This document shows, one piece after another, positions 7,995 through 17,032 of a DNA stretch of 64,000 nucleotides. The DNA is taken from NCBI GenBank assembly GCA_048498035.1, contig JBEHYT010000001.1:124001-188000 (forward strand). Direction: 5' to 3'. Each line of letters opens with the position of its first letter. Within the stretch, counting starts at the first letter, position 1. The stretch comes from CADEDV01 sp048498035. Lineage in GTDB: Bacteria; Bacteroidota; Bacteroidia; Chitinophagales; Chitinophagaceae. Position numbers and translations under genes: made by a program. The notes beneath the pieces are model-generated. The model had not been told where the DNA came from. It made no database searches and saw only the letters and a list, made by a program, of their open reading frames with translations.

Positions 7995-8711
7995 CTACAA
8001 AAACAGCGATTCTGCAATCGCTACCGCTTCGGGTTTGCCTACATCTACCCACCGGTCGCCGGTGTGGTTATAGCCGGACAGGCGCTCCGTTGCAGCCAAA
8101 TCCAGGTACACATCAATCAATGAAAATTTCCCTGAAAAATGCATCCGGTCAAATATTCCAGGTTCAAACACCACAACGCAACTGTACGCCATGGGATGCA
8201 GCGGTTCGTGATCCAGCCGTACTTTCCGTTCTCCTGTTTTGATATTTGTCCAGCCGCACATCCGGTCGTCCGCGTCCAGCAGCAGGTATCGGGATGTTGG
8301 CCGGTCGGCCACACCAAACGTCACCAAATCATTTCTTTCGATATGCGCTTCCACCAGCCGGTCTATATGCAGATCCGTGAGGATATCTACATTGCAGGTG
8401 ATGAATCGCTCACCCGGATTAAAAAGCGGTTTTGCCTTTAGCAGTCCTCCGCCTGTATCCAGCAGCGCGTCACGCTCATCGCTAAAGGTGATCTTGCTGC
8501 CCCAGCCCTTATTTTTTTCGATTGTATCAACAACCTGGTCTGCAAAATGGTGGATATTGACGATCACTTCATCAATACCATATTCCTGCAGGTATTCAAT
8601 ATTACGTTGCAACAACGTTTTTCCGTTGATCAGCGCCAGTGCCTTTGGATGCCGGTCGGTCCATGGTTTAAAACGTGTGCCGAGCCCGGCACTGAAGATC
8701 ATTGCTTTCAT
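7995..8711 (-). CDS. murU: MurU-like sugar-1-phosphate nucleotidyltransferase
   Basis: 238 residues with the nucleotidyltransferase signature AGLGTRFKPWTDRHPKAL (8-25), the DTGGGLLKAKPLF block and the metal site VDILTD near 107-112. Short NTP_transferase proteins of this size that lack a left-handed beta-helix include MurU, which makes UDP-MurNAc from MurNAc-1-phosphate. The gene overlaps the upstream AmgK-like gene by four bases (ATGA), which supports the MurU reading, since AmgK and MurU act in sequence in peptidoglycan sugar recycling. A mannose-1-phosphate guanylyltransferase is the main alternative. Confidence 0.75.
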   Translation of the reverse strand: MKAMIFSAGLGTRFKPWTDRHPKALALINGKTLLQRNIEYLQEYGIDEVIVNIHHFADQVVDTIEKNKGWGSKITFSDERDALLDTGGGLLKAKPLFNPGERFITCNVDILTDLHIDRLVEAHIERNDLVTFGVADRPTSRYLLLDADDRMCGWTNIKTGERKVRLDHEPLHPMAYSCVVVFEPGIFDRMHFSGKFSLIDVYLDLAATERLSGYNHTGDRWVDVGKPEAVAIAESLFL

Positions 8712-10174
8712 TTGGCTGATGGTAGGGGATTTTGCCAGTTTCGCTCGTCCTGAACCAGGTGTCTTAATTCTGTTTTCACCTTGAATTTATTACGGAGGTG
8801 TCGGGCCATGGCATCGGCAGCATACACGCTGCGGTGCTGACCACCCGTGCAACCAAAGCTCACCATCAGGCTTTCAAACCCGCGATTGATATATTCTTCA
8901 ACGGTAATATCGACAATGTCAAAAATACTGTTCAAAAATTCCGGCATCTTGGTTTGTTGTTCCAGGAAATCTTTTACCGGTTTATCACGCCCGGTTAATG
9001 TTTTCATGCTATCAATCCGTCCGGGATTCAATATTCCCCGGCAATCAAATACAAAACCACCCCCATTGCCGCTGTCATCCGCGGGCTGCTGACCCCGATA
9101 CGAAAAACTACAGATCCGAACTACAAGTGGCGTTTCATCTGTAGCCTGCGTGGGTGTAAATTGTTCAATTACATCATCTGCCACGCAGATGTCCAGCACT
9201 TTACGGAATTCAGGCACGGCAATACCAAGGCTCTGGTTGGCAAAAAATTCCCGCAGGTTGCGAAGCGCCAGCGGAATGCTGGTAAGAAATTGCGCCTTTC
9301 GTTCAAATAATCCGCGGAAGCCATAGGCGCCCAACACCTGTAGCAGGCGGATTAACACATAACCATTGTACTGGCTGCGGAATACGGTTCTGTCTACGGT
9401 TGTGCCTACCTGTTGCTCAAACGCATTCATATAATCTTCAAGCAGGTTTTCTTTCCATTCATCACGGAGGTTGGCACGTGCCTGCCAAAGCATAGAGGCC
9501 ACATCATATTGCGGCGCTCCGCGCATACCGCCCTGGTAATCGATGAAATGCACCGCATCATCGTTTGTTACCATCACATTCCGGCTTTGGAAATCGCGGA
9601 ACATAAAATATTTGTATTCCGTATGGGTAAGGTAGTTACTCAACGCCTCAAAATCATCAATCAGTTTTTGCTTGTCGTACGGTTTTCGCAACGCGTCCAA
9701 AAAGTAATACTTGAAATAAAGCAGGTCTGCCATGATGGCCTGCCTGCCAAATTCAGTGTTTGTTAAACAACGCTCATAATCCAGGCCTTTATGTCCCTCC
9801 ACCTGCAGCCGGGCCAGTTCTTCCAGGCTTTTGCGGAAAAGATCATATACGTAGGGTGTAAATCCGTTTGCTTCCAGTTTATTCAGCAGGGAAACATCGC
9901 CAAAATCTTCCTGGAGATAAAAGATATGATCGGGGCTCATCGCAAACACGCGCGGTGTCGACAGCCTTTTTTCCTGGAAATGATTGGAGAAGTAAACAAA
10001 AGTGTCGTTTTCCTTTACATTGTCGCCATAAGTGCCGATAACGGATTCGGTTTCGCCATGCACACGAAAGTAGCGGCGGGTGCTGCCGGAAATGGGTAAC
10101 AGGTCTATTTGAGTGGGAGGTACACCTTTCCAGGTCCGGTACAGCTCCTGCATGGATTCAAAAAGCGATTGCAT
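8708..10174 (-). CDS. AmgK-like sugar kinase fused to a RapZ C-terminal domain
   Basis: 488 residues in two parts. Residues about 1-320 are an aminoglycoside phosphotransferase-type kinase like AmgK (anomeric MurNAc/GlcNAc kinase), with the catalytic loop FRDFQSRNV (192-200, D194 and N199) and metal motif FIDYQGG (210-216, D212). Residues about 350-475 match the RapZ C-terminal domain: FDCRGILNPG (376-385) and FGCTGGQHRSVY (440-451). In RapZ that domain binds glucosamine-6-phosphate and regulatory RNA; the RapZ N-terminal Walker ATPase is missing here. The gene overlaps the MurU-like gene by four bases. The domain pair suggests that amino-sugar level sensing is built into cell-wall sugar salvage; that link is inference. 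Confidence 0.85.
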   Translation of the reverse strand: MQSLFESMQELYRTWKGVPPTQIDLLPISGSTRRYFRVHGETESVIGTYGDNVKENDTFVYFSNHFQEKRLSTPRVFAMSPDHIFYLQEDFGDVSLLNKLEANGFTPYVYDLFRKSLEELARLQVEGHKGLDYERCLTNTEFGRQAIMADLLYFKYYFLDALRKPYDKQKLIDDFEALSNYLTHTEYKYFMFRDFQSRNVMVTNDDAVHFIDYQGGMRGAPQYDVASMLWQARANLRDEWKENLLEDYMNAFEQQVGTTVDRTVFRSQYNGYVLIRLLQVLGAYGFRGLFERKAQFLTSIPLALRNLREFFANQSLGIAVPEFRKVLDICVADDVIEQFTPTQATDETPLVVRICSFSYRGQQPADDSGNGGGFVFDCRGILNPGRIDSMKTLTGRDKPVKDFLEQQTKMPEFLNSIFDIVDITVEEYINRGFESLMVSFGCTGGQHRSVYAADAMARHLRNKFKVKTELRHLVQDERNWQNPLPSAK

Positions 10175-10186
10175 CGTACAAATGTA

Positions 10187-11176
10187 TCAAAATACTTTCA
10201 GCCAGGCGGTGAGTACGTCCATCTCCCGGGCTTCTACAACACCTATTTTTAGTAAAGCCTCGTAGGCCTGCAAAAGGTCTTCCTGCACCGTATTGCCGGA
10301 GATGGCATCCTGTACCGTGCGCAACGATTTTTCCACGTGCAGGTACATCGGCACTTCACTTTCAAAATCTTTGAAATAATCGTGTTCATTTCTTTTCTGC
10401 ACTACCGTTGCTTCTGTAAAACCAAGGCGATAGCCGTGTTTCCAGAGAATTGGCTGCGCAATAATACCGCGCAAAATGTCTGTAAAACGAAAGGTTACAA
10501 ACGAGGGAAGGTAAAGCAGTGGAAAAAATAAACGCGCCACAGCGGTGTTTTGTGAATTGAAGGGGCACACCGTTCCAGTCTCCAGTACTACGGGTTCTTT
10601 TTTTAGAAAATCGCATGGGGTATTGGAGGTAAGGCGGTAAATAGCATCTACATCCGGGTCTCCATCAGCCAGTCCCTGCCAGATACCTACGCGCTGCGAA
10701 TGCGTACCAGGTTGCCATTGCAACTTATCCCGGCTGTCGTTGATATGCCGCAGGGGCAATCCGCGCGGCCAGATCGGCTGGTCACTGAAATAGTGATAAA
10801 TATTTACCCAATCCAGGTCTTTTTTAGAGCTGCAAAAGTTGCCTTCAAATTCGGGAAACGACCAGTTGGCATAGGGAATATTATCATCGTCTGTATCAAT
10901 GATCAATTCGGCTCCCTGTTGTAACGCATACTGGTAGCCGATCATCTTTCTGCCATAATGGTTAAACGGAATGGCATTGGCCAGCTCCGGGAAGCGGGAA
11001 ATTTGGTCTTCTACAGAAAGATAAATGCAATTGGGACATTCCCAGTTAGCCGGCGATTTTTTATCTCCCACTACTACCAGTTGGTATTCATCAAGCGCAG
11101 CAAATGCTGTTACGGCTTCCGTGGGAGCGAATATGCTGGTAATGACGATGAATTTTTTTACAGGTCGTTTTTCCAT
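10187..11176 (-). CDS. STELLO-family (DUF288) glycosyltransferase
   Basis: 329 residues. The fold segment NHYGRKMIGYQYALQQGAE (72-90), the acidic DTDDDN (94-99) and the WPRGLPL motif (136-142) match the STELLO/DUF288 family described in plants, nematodes and bacteria as a GT-A-like glycosyltransferase domain. The DTDDD run probably binds the metal and sugar nucleotide. There is no signal peptide. It overlaps the upstream gene by 19 bases, so the two form an operon. The product is unknown; surface glycan synthesis is a reasonable guess. Confidence 0.72.
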   Translation of the reverse strand: MEKRPVKKFIVITSIFAPTEAVTAFAALDEYQLVVVGDKKSPANWECPNCIYLSVEDQISRFPELANAIPFNHYGRKMIGYQYALQQGAELIIDTDDDNIPYANWSFPEFEGNFCSSKKDLDWVNIYHYFSDQPIWPRGLPLRHINDSRDKLQWQPGTHSQRVGIWQGLADGDPDVDAIYRLTSNTPCDFLKKEPVVLETGTVCPFNSQNTAVARLFFPLLYLPSFVTFRFTDILRGIIAQPILWKHGYRLGFTEATVVQKRNEHDYFKDFESEVPMYLHVEKSLRTVQDAISGNTVQEDLLQAYEALLKIGVVEAREMDVLTAWLKVF

Positions 11177-12096
11177 TTCGAAAGTTTAACGGGATGATAA
11201 AAAAGCTGCTCCTGCGGAAAATGACTAAGCAGGTGCCGGAGAGATGCATGATGTTTTTCTTCCAATGCGGCAATATCTCCCGGCGACCACAATGCCAGTC
11301 CACGGAGACGGAGTTCTTTTTCCTGTACCACACGCTCCGATGCCAGCAGCAGGGCCGTGGGAATGGCCAGTTCTACAAAGAGACCCGTTGCGGCCATCAA
11401 CCCGCAATAACGGCAAAAGTCGGCGATGCTTTTTTTTGTGACGATTAAAATATCTGCATAGGAACCCACTACCGGGTAGGGCAATTCGACCCGGCTACCC
11501 TTGCGGTAAATTTTCCATTTAATACGCCAGTGATATTCTTTAAACAGCAAATGCTGCAACTTCTTTTTACCCGACGGTGTGCGGGTGCCGAATATATTTT
11601 TTTTGGTCACGGGCTGTATCGATACACCATGTTGTTCAAAGCGGCTCATGGCCTGTTCACGGGATGGAAGTTCACGCCTGACTTCCGCTCCCTTACGGTT
11701 GTCAAAAAAATCAATGCCTTTGAAACTGTGCCACCATGCATCGGCATTATTTTGACGGTGCAGCTCGATCAGGTCGGGAATAAAATCGGCGTCCTGCGGC
11801 AAACCGGTTTGTTCCAGGAAATTTGATTCATTGATGGCCGGATTGAGGATGCAATCGTCGCCCACAAAAATGTAGTGTGTAAATTCTTCCTTAAAAAAGC
11901 GATGAAATCCCTGGGCAAAAAACGACTGGAAATAATGGGAACTTTCGTACACCGGTATTACGGAAGGGTCAGTTCCATTGTAAAAGGGCACCAGGAAATA
12001 AATATGGGAAAAGCGCCCTGCATAAAGTTGCTTCAGTACCGGGATGTTTTTGTCGTACCGGTGGTTAAATACAATAATCAGGCAGGGTTTTACCAT
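11158..12096 (-). CDS. Putative glycosyltransferase-like partner of the STELLO protein
   Basis: 312 residues, no family recognised with confidence. The start MVKPCLIIVFNHRYDKNIPV and the strand HYIFVGDDCIL (D80-D81) resemble a GT-A nucleotide-sugar binding fold with an acidic pair after a hydrophobic strand. Later parts hold basic patches (KKKLQHLL, KWKIYRKGSR). The open frame begins at a TTG at 12117, but ATG 12096 lies just after a TAnnTTTG box and is preferred. The overlap with the STELLO gene suggests that both act on one glycan. Confidence 0.55.
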   Translation of the reverse strand: MVKPCLIIVFNHRYDKNIPVLKQLYAGRFSHIYFLVPFYNGTDPSVIPVYESSHYFQSFFAQGFHRFFKEEFTHYIFVGDDCILNPAINESNFLEQTGLPQDADFIPDLIELHRQNNADAWWHSFKGIDFFDNRKGAEVRRELPSREQAMSRFEQHGVSIQPVTKKNIFGTRTPSGKKKLQHLLFKEYHWRIKWKIYRKGSRVELPYPVVGSYADILIVTKKSIADFCRYCGLMAATGLFVELAIPTALLLASERVVQEKELRLRGLALWSPGDIAALEEKHHASLRHLLSHFPQEQLFYHPVKLSKWKNDL

Positions 12097-12104
12097 ACAG
12101 GCGG

Positions 12105-12112
12105 CAAAAATA
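12105..12112 (-). promoter_or_regulatory. -7 box (TATTTTTG) for the STELLO operon
   Basis: Minus-strand TATTTTTG fits TAnnTTTG and ends 8 bases before the ATG at 12096. This implies a very short leader and supports the chosen start. Confidence 0.4.
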
Positions 12113-12117
12113 GACAA

Positions 12118-12420
12118 TTCGGTAAATCTGCAATTCGGCGATTCGTCAATTCGTTAATTCGGCGATTATGAATTCCATATTTCCTCTATGGCATTTTCGC
12201 GGCTCGGCGAAGCTGAATTGTGAGGTTCGCGATACAAAATGTGCTGTTAAAAATTCAGGATCGCAAAGGATACAAAGGATCGCCGGGCACGCAGGATAGT
12301 TCGTCAATTCTGCCATTATCATTTTCCCATAAGCATATTTTCCTCCATTATCGAATCAGCGAATCACTGAATTATCGAATTAACCATCGTTTTCCTCTTT
12401 TTCCCAAAATCAACCCTAAC
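12118..12420. repeat. Intergenic tract of AATTCGG/CGATTC-type degenerate repeats
   Basis: The gap between the STELLO operon and icmF holds many imperfect copies of short units such as AATTCGGCGATTCG, TTAATTCG and ATCGAATCAGCGAATCAC. No gene or clear hairpin terminator is seen. The same units recur near 17.2, 17.9, 30.0, 30.3, 54.4 and 54.9 kb. Confidence 0.6.
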
Positions 12421-12446
12421 AGTCGTTCGGCGCCGCCGGTTTTTAG

Positions 12447-12454
12447 TACTTTTG
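12447..12454 (+). promoter_or_regulatory. -7 box (TACTTTTG) upstream of icmF
   Basis: TACTTTTG fits TAnnTTTG and lies 18 bases before the ATG at 12473. No TTG is seen at the ideal -33 distance. Confidence 0.4.
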
Positions 12455-12472
12455 TATACTCAACAGACCTCT

Positions 12473-15400
12473 ATGTCTTATAAACCCCAACATAAGATCC
12501 GGATTGTAACGGCTGCTTCCCTTTTTGACGGTCATGATGCTGCTATCAATATCATGCGGCGTATCCTGCAGAGCAAGGGCGCCGAAATTATTCACCTGGG
12601 TCATAACCGTTCCGTAAAAGAAATTGTAGAAGCCGCTATCGAAGAGGATGTTCAGGGAATTGCAATTACTTCCTACCAGGGTGGTCACGTGGAATTTTTC
12701 AAATACATGAAAGACCTGCTGGATCAAAACGGGTGCGGTCATATCAAAATATTTGGTGGTGGCGGCGGCACTATCCTGCCTTCCGAAATTGATGAATTGC
12801 AGGCTTACGGCATCACCCGCATTTATTCGCCAGACGATGGCCGCAAAATGGGCCTTGAAGGCATGATCGAGGATGTGATCCGCCAGTGCGACAGCAAGCT
12901 GAATGGCAAAGCGGAATACGCTACTGCCCTCCAATTGGATGAGGTGAAAGACGTACGAAAAATTGCCCGCCAGATCACCAATGCTGAAAATGGCGCTGAT
13001 AATCCCAAAGTAGAAAATACAACAGCGCCTGTGTTGGGTATTACCGGCACGGGTGGCGCCGGTAAATCGTCGGTTACCGATGAACTGGTACGCCGCTTTC
13101 TCGGCAATTTTCATGATAAAACCATCGCAGTTATTTCTGTTGATCCCTCCAAAAAGAAAACCGGAGGTGCGCTGCTGGGAGATCGCATCCGCATGAATTC
13201 GATTTCGCATCCACGGGCCTATATGCGAAGCCTGGCCACACGCGATGATAATACTGCATTAAGCGGCGCCGTACAGGAAGCCATCACCATTTGCAGGAAT
13301 GCAGGTTTTGATCTTATTATCCTGGAATCTGCAGGGGTAGGACAAAGCGATGCCAGCATCCTCGATTTTTGCGATGTAAGTCTCTATGTAATGACGCCGG
13401 AATACGGCGCGGCTTCGCAATTGGAAAAAATCAATATGCTGGACTATGCCGATATTGTCTGCATTAACAAATTTGATAAATCCGGCGCACTGGATGCACT
13501 TGCAGAAGTGCGTAAGCAATACAAACGAAACCATGGCTTGTGGACGGCGAAAGATGATGACCTTCCTGTTGTTGGAAGCGTAGCCAGTAAATTCAATGAT
13601 GAAGGCATTAACCAGCTGTTTGGAATGATCCTGGAGAAGATCCGGGAAAAGAAAAATATCGTTTTTGGCAACTTCTCATTTGCCGCCACGGCAAAAGTTT
13701 CACAGGCAATTATTCCGTCCAGCCGTACCCGTTATCTCAGTGAAATTGCTGAGAATAACCGCAATTATGATCAACTGGTGCGGGATCAGTCTGCCATTGC
13801 CTCCAAACTATACCAGTTGCATGGCGTGCTATCTACCCTGGGCAATAATGCCGAAGCATCCGTTCGCGAAGCGATCAATCAACAGATTACTTTTTTCCAG
13901 GACCAGTTAACACCCGTAAGCCGGAAACTGGTATCCAACTGGGAAACAAAAGTGGCCGAATACCAGAAAGATTATTATGAATACAGTGTGCGGGATAAAG
14001 TGATTCGCCAGGAAATGTTTAGTAAAAGTCTTTCCGGCACGCGTATTCCGAAGGTGGTGCTGCCGAAATATAAAGACTGGGGCGATCTGCTTACCTGGCA
14101 GGCGCAGGAAAACGTTCCGGGTCATTTTCCATTCACCGCAGGTGTATTTCCGCTGAAACGGGAAGGCGAAGATCCTACCCGTATGTTTGCCGGCGAAGGC
14201 GGCCCCGAACGTACCAACAAACGATTTCATTATGTAAGCGTTGATCAACCCGCGAAGCGCCTCTCTACCGCATTCGACAGTGTAACGCTGTATGGAGAAG
14301 ATCCCGACCATCGCCCGGATATATATGGAAAAGTGGGAAACAGCGGCGTTAGCATCGCCACCGTAGATGATGCTAAAAAACTGTACAGTGGTTTTGATCT
14401 CTGCGATCCGCGCACCTCAGTTAGCATGACGATCAATGGACCAGCACCCATCCTGCTCGCTTTTTTTATGAACGCAGCCATCGATCAGCAATGTGAAAAA
14501 TGGTTGAAAGCAAATGATGCTGCTCACCTGGTTGAGGAAGCGTTTAAAAAATATTATGGTAACGCACAACGTCCGAAATACCACAACCCGTCTTTTCCCG
14601 GCGAACTGCCCGAGGGCAACAACGGACTGGGGCTTACGTTGCTTGGACTAAGCGGTAGCCAGGTGCTGCCGCCGGATGCATATGAACAATGCCGCCAGCA
14701 GGCGCTGCAACAGGTGCGGGGTACGGTGCAGGCGGATATCCTGAAAGAAGACCAGGCCCAGAATACCTGCATTTTCTCCACGGAGTTTGCGCTAAAGCTG
14801 ATGGGCGATGTACAGGAATATTTTATCCATGAAAAAGTGCGCAATTTTTACAGCGTGTCGATCAGCGGGTATCATATTGCCGAAGCCGGCGCCAATCCCA
14901 TCACACAGTTGGCTTTTACACTGGCCAATGGTTTTACGTACGTGGAATATTATCTCAGCCGCGGGATGAACATTGATGAATTTGCACCCAATCTTTCTTT
15001 TTTCTTTAGCAATGGCATGGATCCTGAGTACAGTGTTATCGGGCGCGTAGCGCGAAGAATATGGGCCAAGGCGATGAAGTATAAATACAAGGCCAACAAA
15101 CGAAGCCAGATGCTGAAATATCATATCCAGACATCCGGCAGAAGCCTGCATGCGCAGGAAATTGACTTTAACGATATACGAACTACGTTGCAGGCGTTAT
15201 ATGCCATTTATGATAATTGCAACTCACTTCATACCAATGCCTACGACGAAGCGATCACTACTCCAACGGAAGAAAGTGTGCGCCGCGCCATGGCCATCCA
15301 GCTGATCATCAACCGCGAACTCGGCAGCGCTAAAACGGAAAACTTTATCCAGGGCTCTTTTGCCATTGAAGAATTAACTGCGCTTGTAGAAGAAGCAGTG

Positions 15401-15817
15401 CTGGCAGAATTTGATCGTATCACGGAACGCGGCGGTGTGCTGGGCGCAATGGAAAGAATGTATCAGCGCAATAAGATCCAGGAAGAAAGCCTGTACTATG
15501 AGCACCAAAAACACACGGGTGAACTACCGTTGATTGGTGTCAACACGTTTTTAAATAAAAAAGGAAGTCCAACCATTGTACCGGGTGAGGTAATTCGCAG
15601 TACCACGGAAGAAAAAGAACAGCAGATTCAACAATTGCAGGCATTCTGGCAACGTAACAGCGCTGAGGCGGCTGACGCGCTGGAGCAACTCAAACAAACA
15701 GCCATCACCAACGGGAATATTTTTGCCGAATTAATGAATACCGTAAAATATTGCTCGCTTGGACAAATTACCCATGCGTTGTATGAAGTAGGCGGACAAT
15801 ACCGCCGGAACATGTAA
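12473..15817 (+). CDS. icmF: Fused isobutyryl-CoA mutase IcmF
   Basis: 1114 residues with the three IcmF parts in order: an N-terminal B12-binding domain (DGHD at 19-22, then LGHNRSV and SYQGGH), a G3E GTPase chaperone domain with Walker A GTGGAGKSS (192-200), and a C-terminal methylmalonyl-CoA-mutase-type barrel with PPDAYEQCRQQALQQVRGTVQADILKEDQ-type sequence (around residues 740-770). IcmF interconverts isobutyryl-CoA and n-butyryl-CoA using adenosylcobalamin; the GTPase part loads and guards the cofactor. The frame is open back to a TTG at 12452, but that codon is part of a -7 box, so ATG 12473 is chosen. No partner gene lies next to it. The downstream gap begins with a dispersed repeat. 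Confidence 0.93.
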   Translation: MSYKPQHKIRIVTAASLFDGHDAAINIMRRILQSKGAEIIHLGHNRSVKEIVEAAIEEDVQGIAITSYQGGHVEFFKYMKDLLDQNGCGHIKIFGGGGGTILPSEIDELQAYGITRIYSPDDGRKMGLEGMIEDVIRQCDSKLNGKAEYATALQLDEVKDVRKIARQITNAENGADNPKVENTTAPVLGITGTGGAGKSSVTDELVRRFLGNFHDKTIAVISVDPSKKKTGGALLGDRIRMNSISHPRAYMRSLATRDDNTALSGAVQEAITICRNAGFDLIILESAGVGQSDASILDFCDVSLYVMTPEYGAASQLEKINMLDYADIVCINKFDKSGALDALAEVRKQYKRNHGLWTAKDDDLPVVGSVASKFNDEGINQLFGMILEKIREKKNIVFGNFSFAATAKVSQAIIPSSRTRYLSEIAENNRNYDQLVRDQSAIASKLYQLHGVLSTLGNNAEASVREAINQQITFFQDQLTPVSRKLVSNWETKVAEYQKDYYEYSVRDKVIRQEMFSKSLSGTRIPKVVLPKYKDWGDLLTWQAQENVPGHFPFTAGVFPLKREGEDPTRMFAGEGGPERTNKRFHYVSVDQPAKRLSTAFDSVTLYGEDPDHRPDIYGKVGNSGVSIATVDDAKKLYSGFDLCDPRTSVSMTINGPAPILLAFFMNAAIDQQCEKWLKANDAAHLVEEAFKKYYGNAQRPKYHNPSFPGELPEGNNGLGLTLLGLSGSQVLPPDAYEQCRQQALQQVRGTVQADILKEDQAQNTCIFSTEFALKLMGDVQEYFIHEKVRNFYSVSISGYHIAEAGANPITQLAFTLANGFTYVEYYLSRGMNIDEFAPNLSFFFSNGMDPEYSVIGRVARRIWAKAMKYKYKANKRSQMLKYHIQTSGRSLHAQEIDFNDIRTTLQALYAIYDNCNSLHTNAYDEAITTPTEESVRRAMAIQLIINRELGSAKTENFIQGSFAIEELTALVEEAVLAEFDRITERGGVLGAMERMYQRNKIQEESLYYEHQKHTGELPLIGVNTFLNKKGSPTIVPGEVIRSTTEEKEQQIQQLQAFWQRNSAEAADALEQLKQTAITNGNIFAELMNTVKYCSLGQITHALYEVGGQYRRNM

Positions 15818-15844
15818 CTAATATTTAAAATCCAACTCCAGCCC

Positions 15845-15929
15845 GCCGGCCGTGGAGGCAAAAAAGCCGCAAGCAAATGGAAATGCCCAAATAAGTAGGA
15901 TAAGCTAAAATTTTCCCCGGACACTAGTG
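15845..15929 (+). repeat. Dispersed repeat A, copy 1
   Basis: Begins CGCCGGCCGTGGAGGC, continues through AAAAAAGCCGCAAGCA and ends in TTTTCCCCGGACACTAGTG. Three further copies lie at 17909-17990, 54494-54578 (inverted) and 54649-54753 (inverted). The two ends are conserved and the centre varies. Its last bases overlap the stop codon of the CAP-domain gene: the TAG comes from the ACACTAGTG end of the element. Confidence 0.65.
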
Positions 15930-16559
15930 TTTAAAATCAAGCACCGCATTAAAGCGATAAGTACTGTGAGGCTGGATGGAGACGCCCAACCTCAAATAGT
16001 TGCCAAGAATGGCATAGCGGTGTCCGAGTGACGGCACATTTTCATCAATCAATAAGGACATTACAATATCCAGCGGGTCGCTAAAACCGTAATGGCAACA
16101 TTCCGCGTTATAGTATTCCAGCTTCTTACAGGCCGTCGTTTGCCGGTCGTGGCCCACATAACCGGCTTCCCCGGAACTGATGGCATGACAACGGGCGCTC
16201 AAAAAACAAAGCGAATCCGGCTGCAGAATGCCCTGGGGCTTCATATTGGAAACGGTATCCACCAGCGACCGGTAGTACGATGAAACCGCTGCTCCACTTT
16301 TGCCGGTGAGGTCCGGGTATTTTTTTAGAACGGTAGCGGCAAACAAATTGGGATCGGTACGCAGGAGGTTGATGATATAAATTACCTGCTTTTCACTCTC
16401 GGTGAGATAGGAAGCGCTGGCAGCTGTGTTGCAACGCAGGTACTTTGCCTGGTTCCAGGCCGGGGAATAGGCCGCAAGCGGCGATGGTGCGGGTGCCGGT
16501 TGACCCTGCTGCAAAAGGAAAAAACCCAGTACAAAAAATTGTTTGAAAAATAAAAGCAT
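15924..16559 (-). CDS. Secreted CAP/SCP (YkwD-like) domain protein
   Basis: 211 residues from ATG 16559; the frame continues to a GTG at 16598 that would put extra residues ahead of the signal peptide. Residues 1-25 are a hydrophobic export signal ending near QQGQPAP. The CAP domain (about 60-211) shows the helix ESEKQVIYIINLLRTDP, an EC-C-H-Y-G block and SLGHRYAIL before the last strand, like the YkwD/PR-1 family, which binds lipids or sterols or acts on surface polymers. The protein ends right after the final beta strand (FNAVLDFKH), and its stop codon lies within repeat A copy 1, so a few native residues may have been lost. Confidence 0.75.
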   Translation of the reverse strand: MLLFFKQFFVLGFFLLQQGQPAPAPSPLAAYSPAWNQAKYLRCNTAASASYLTESEKQVIYIINLLRTDPNLFAATVLKKYPDLTGKSGAAVSSYYRSLVDTVSNMKPQGILQPDSLCFLSARCHAISSGEAGYVGHDRQTTACKKLEYYNAECCHYGFSDPLDIVMSLLIDENVPSLGHRYAILGNYLRLGVSIQPHSTYRFNAVLDFKH

Positions 16560-16639
16560 AACCAGGCATTGTGGCTTTATTGATACGCAAACAATCACCG
16601 GTTATTGTGCGGGAAAATCGCTTTGAGGGATTTTTAACA

Positions 16640-17032
16640 TCAGGTTTCAATCAGCCGCGTGCGCAGGCCGCCCCAATGGCCATCAGCCAGTTTGCCGATG
16701 ATAAAAGCATCTACCTGTCGCTCACCAAGGCGATAAACTTTCGGATCTTTTAATTCAGTTTTGATGGTTGCCACCAGTTGGATAAAACGGTTGGCGAGAT
16801 CGATTTGTTCTTGCCGAAACCCATCATAGATGCGCACCATATTACGGAAGAAATAATCCACTTCCAGCGTGTCAATAGCCGCATCGGGCGTTTTTTCCGC
16901 CAGCGCCCGCAATTGTTGTTCCAGCGGCTTAGTGTTGTCTTGCAGGTAAACAGGTGTAAACGGGAAATCGGATTCACTTAAAAAGAGAAGTCCGTGTGCT
17001 GCTTTTTCAAGAGTTATCAGTTCGGGATGCAT
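16640..17032 (-). CDS. Nuclease A inhibitor-like (NuiA family) protein
   Basis: 130 residues. The segment KAAHGLLFLSESDFPFTPVY (residues 10-29) matches the start of NuiA, the Anabaena inhibitor of the sugar-nonspecific nuclease NucA, and the total length agrees with that family. There is no signal peptide, so it would act in the cytoplasm. No NucA/EndA-type nuclease gene is found in this window. It is oriented the same way as the CAP-domain gene but 80 bases away. In many Bacteroidota this family is found without a linked nuclease, so its role may differ. Confidence 0.65.
   Translation of the reverse strand: MHPELITLEKAAHGLLFLSESDFPFTPVYLQDNTKPLEQQLRALAEKTPDAAIDTLEVDYFFRNMVRIYDGFRQEQIDLANRFIQLVATIKTELKDPKVYRLGERQVDAFIIGKLADGHWGGLRTRLIET

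Noticed and set aside
12443..13210. 255-codon minus-strand frame
   Set aside because: Antisense to the B12 and GTPase domains of icmF; composition follows from the opposite strand.
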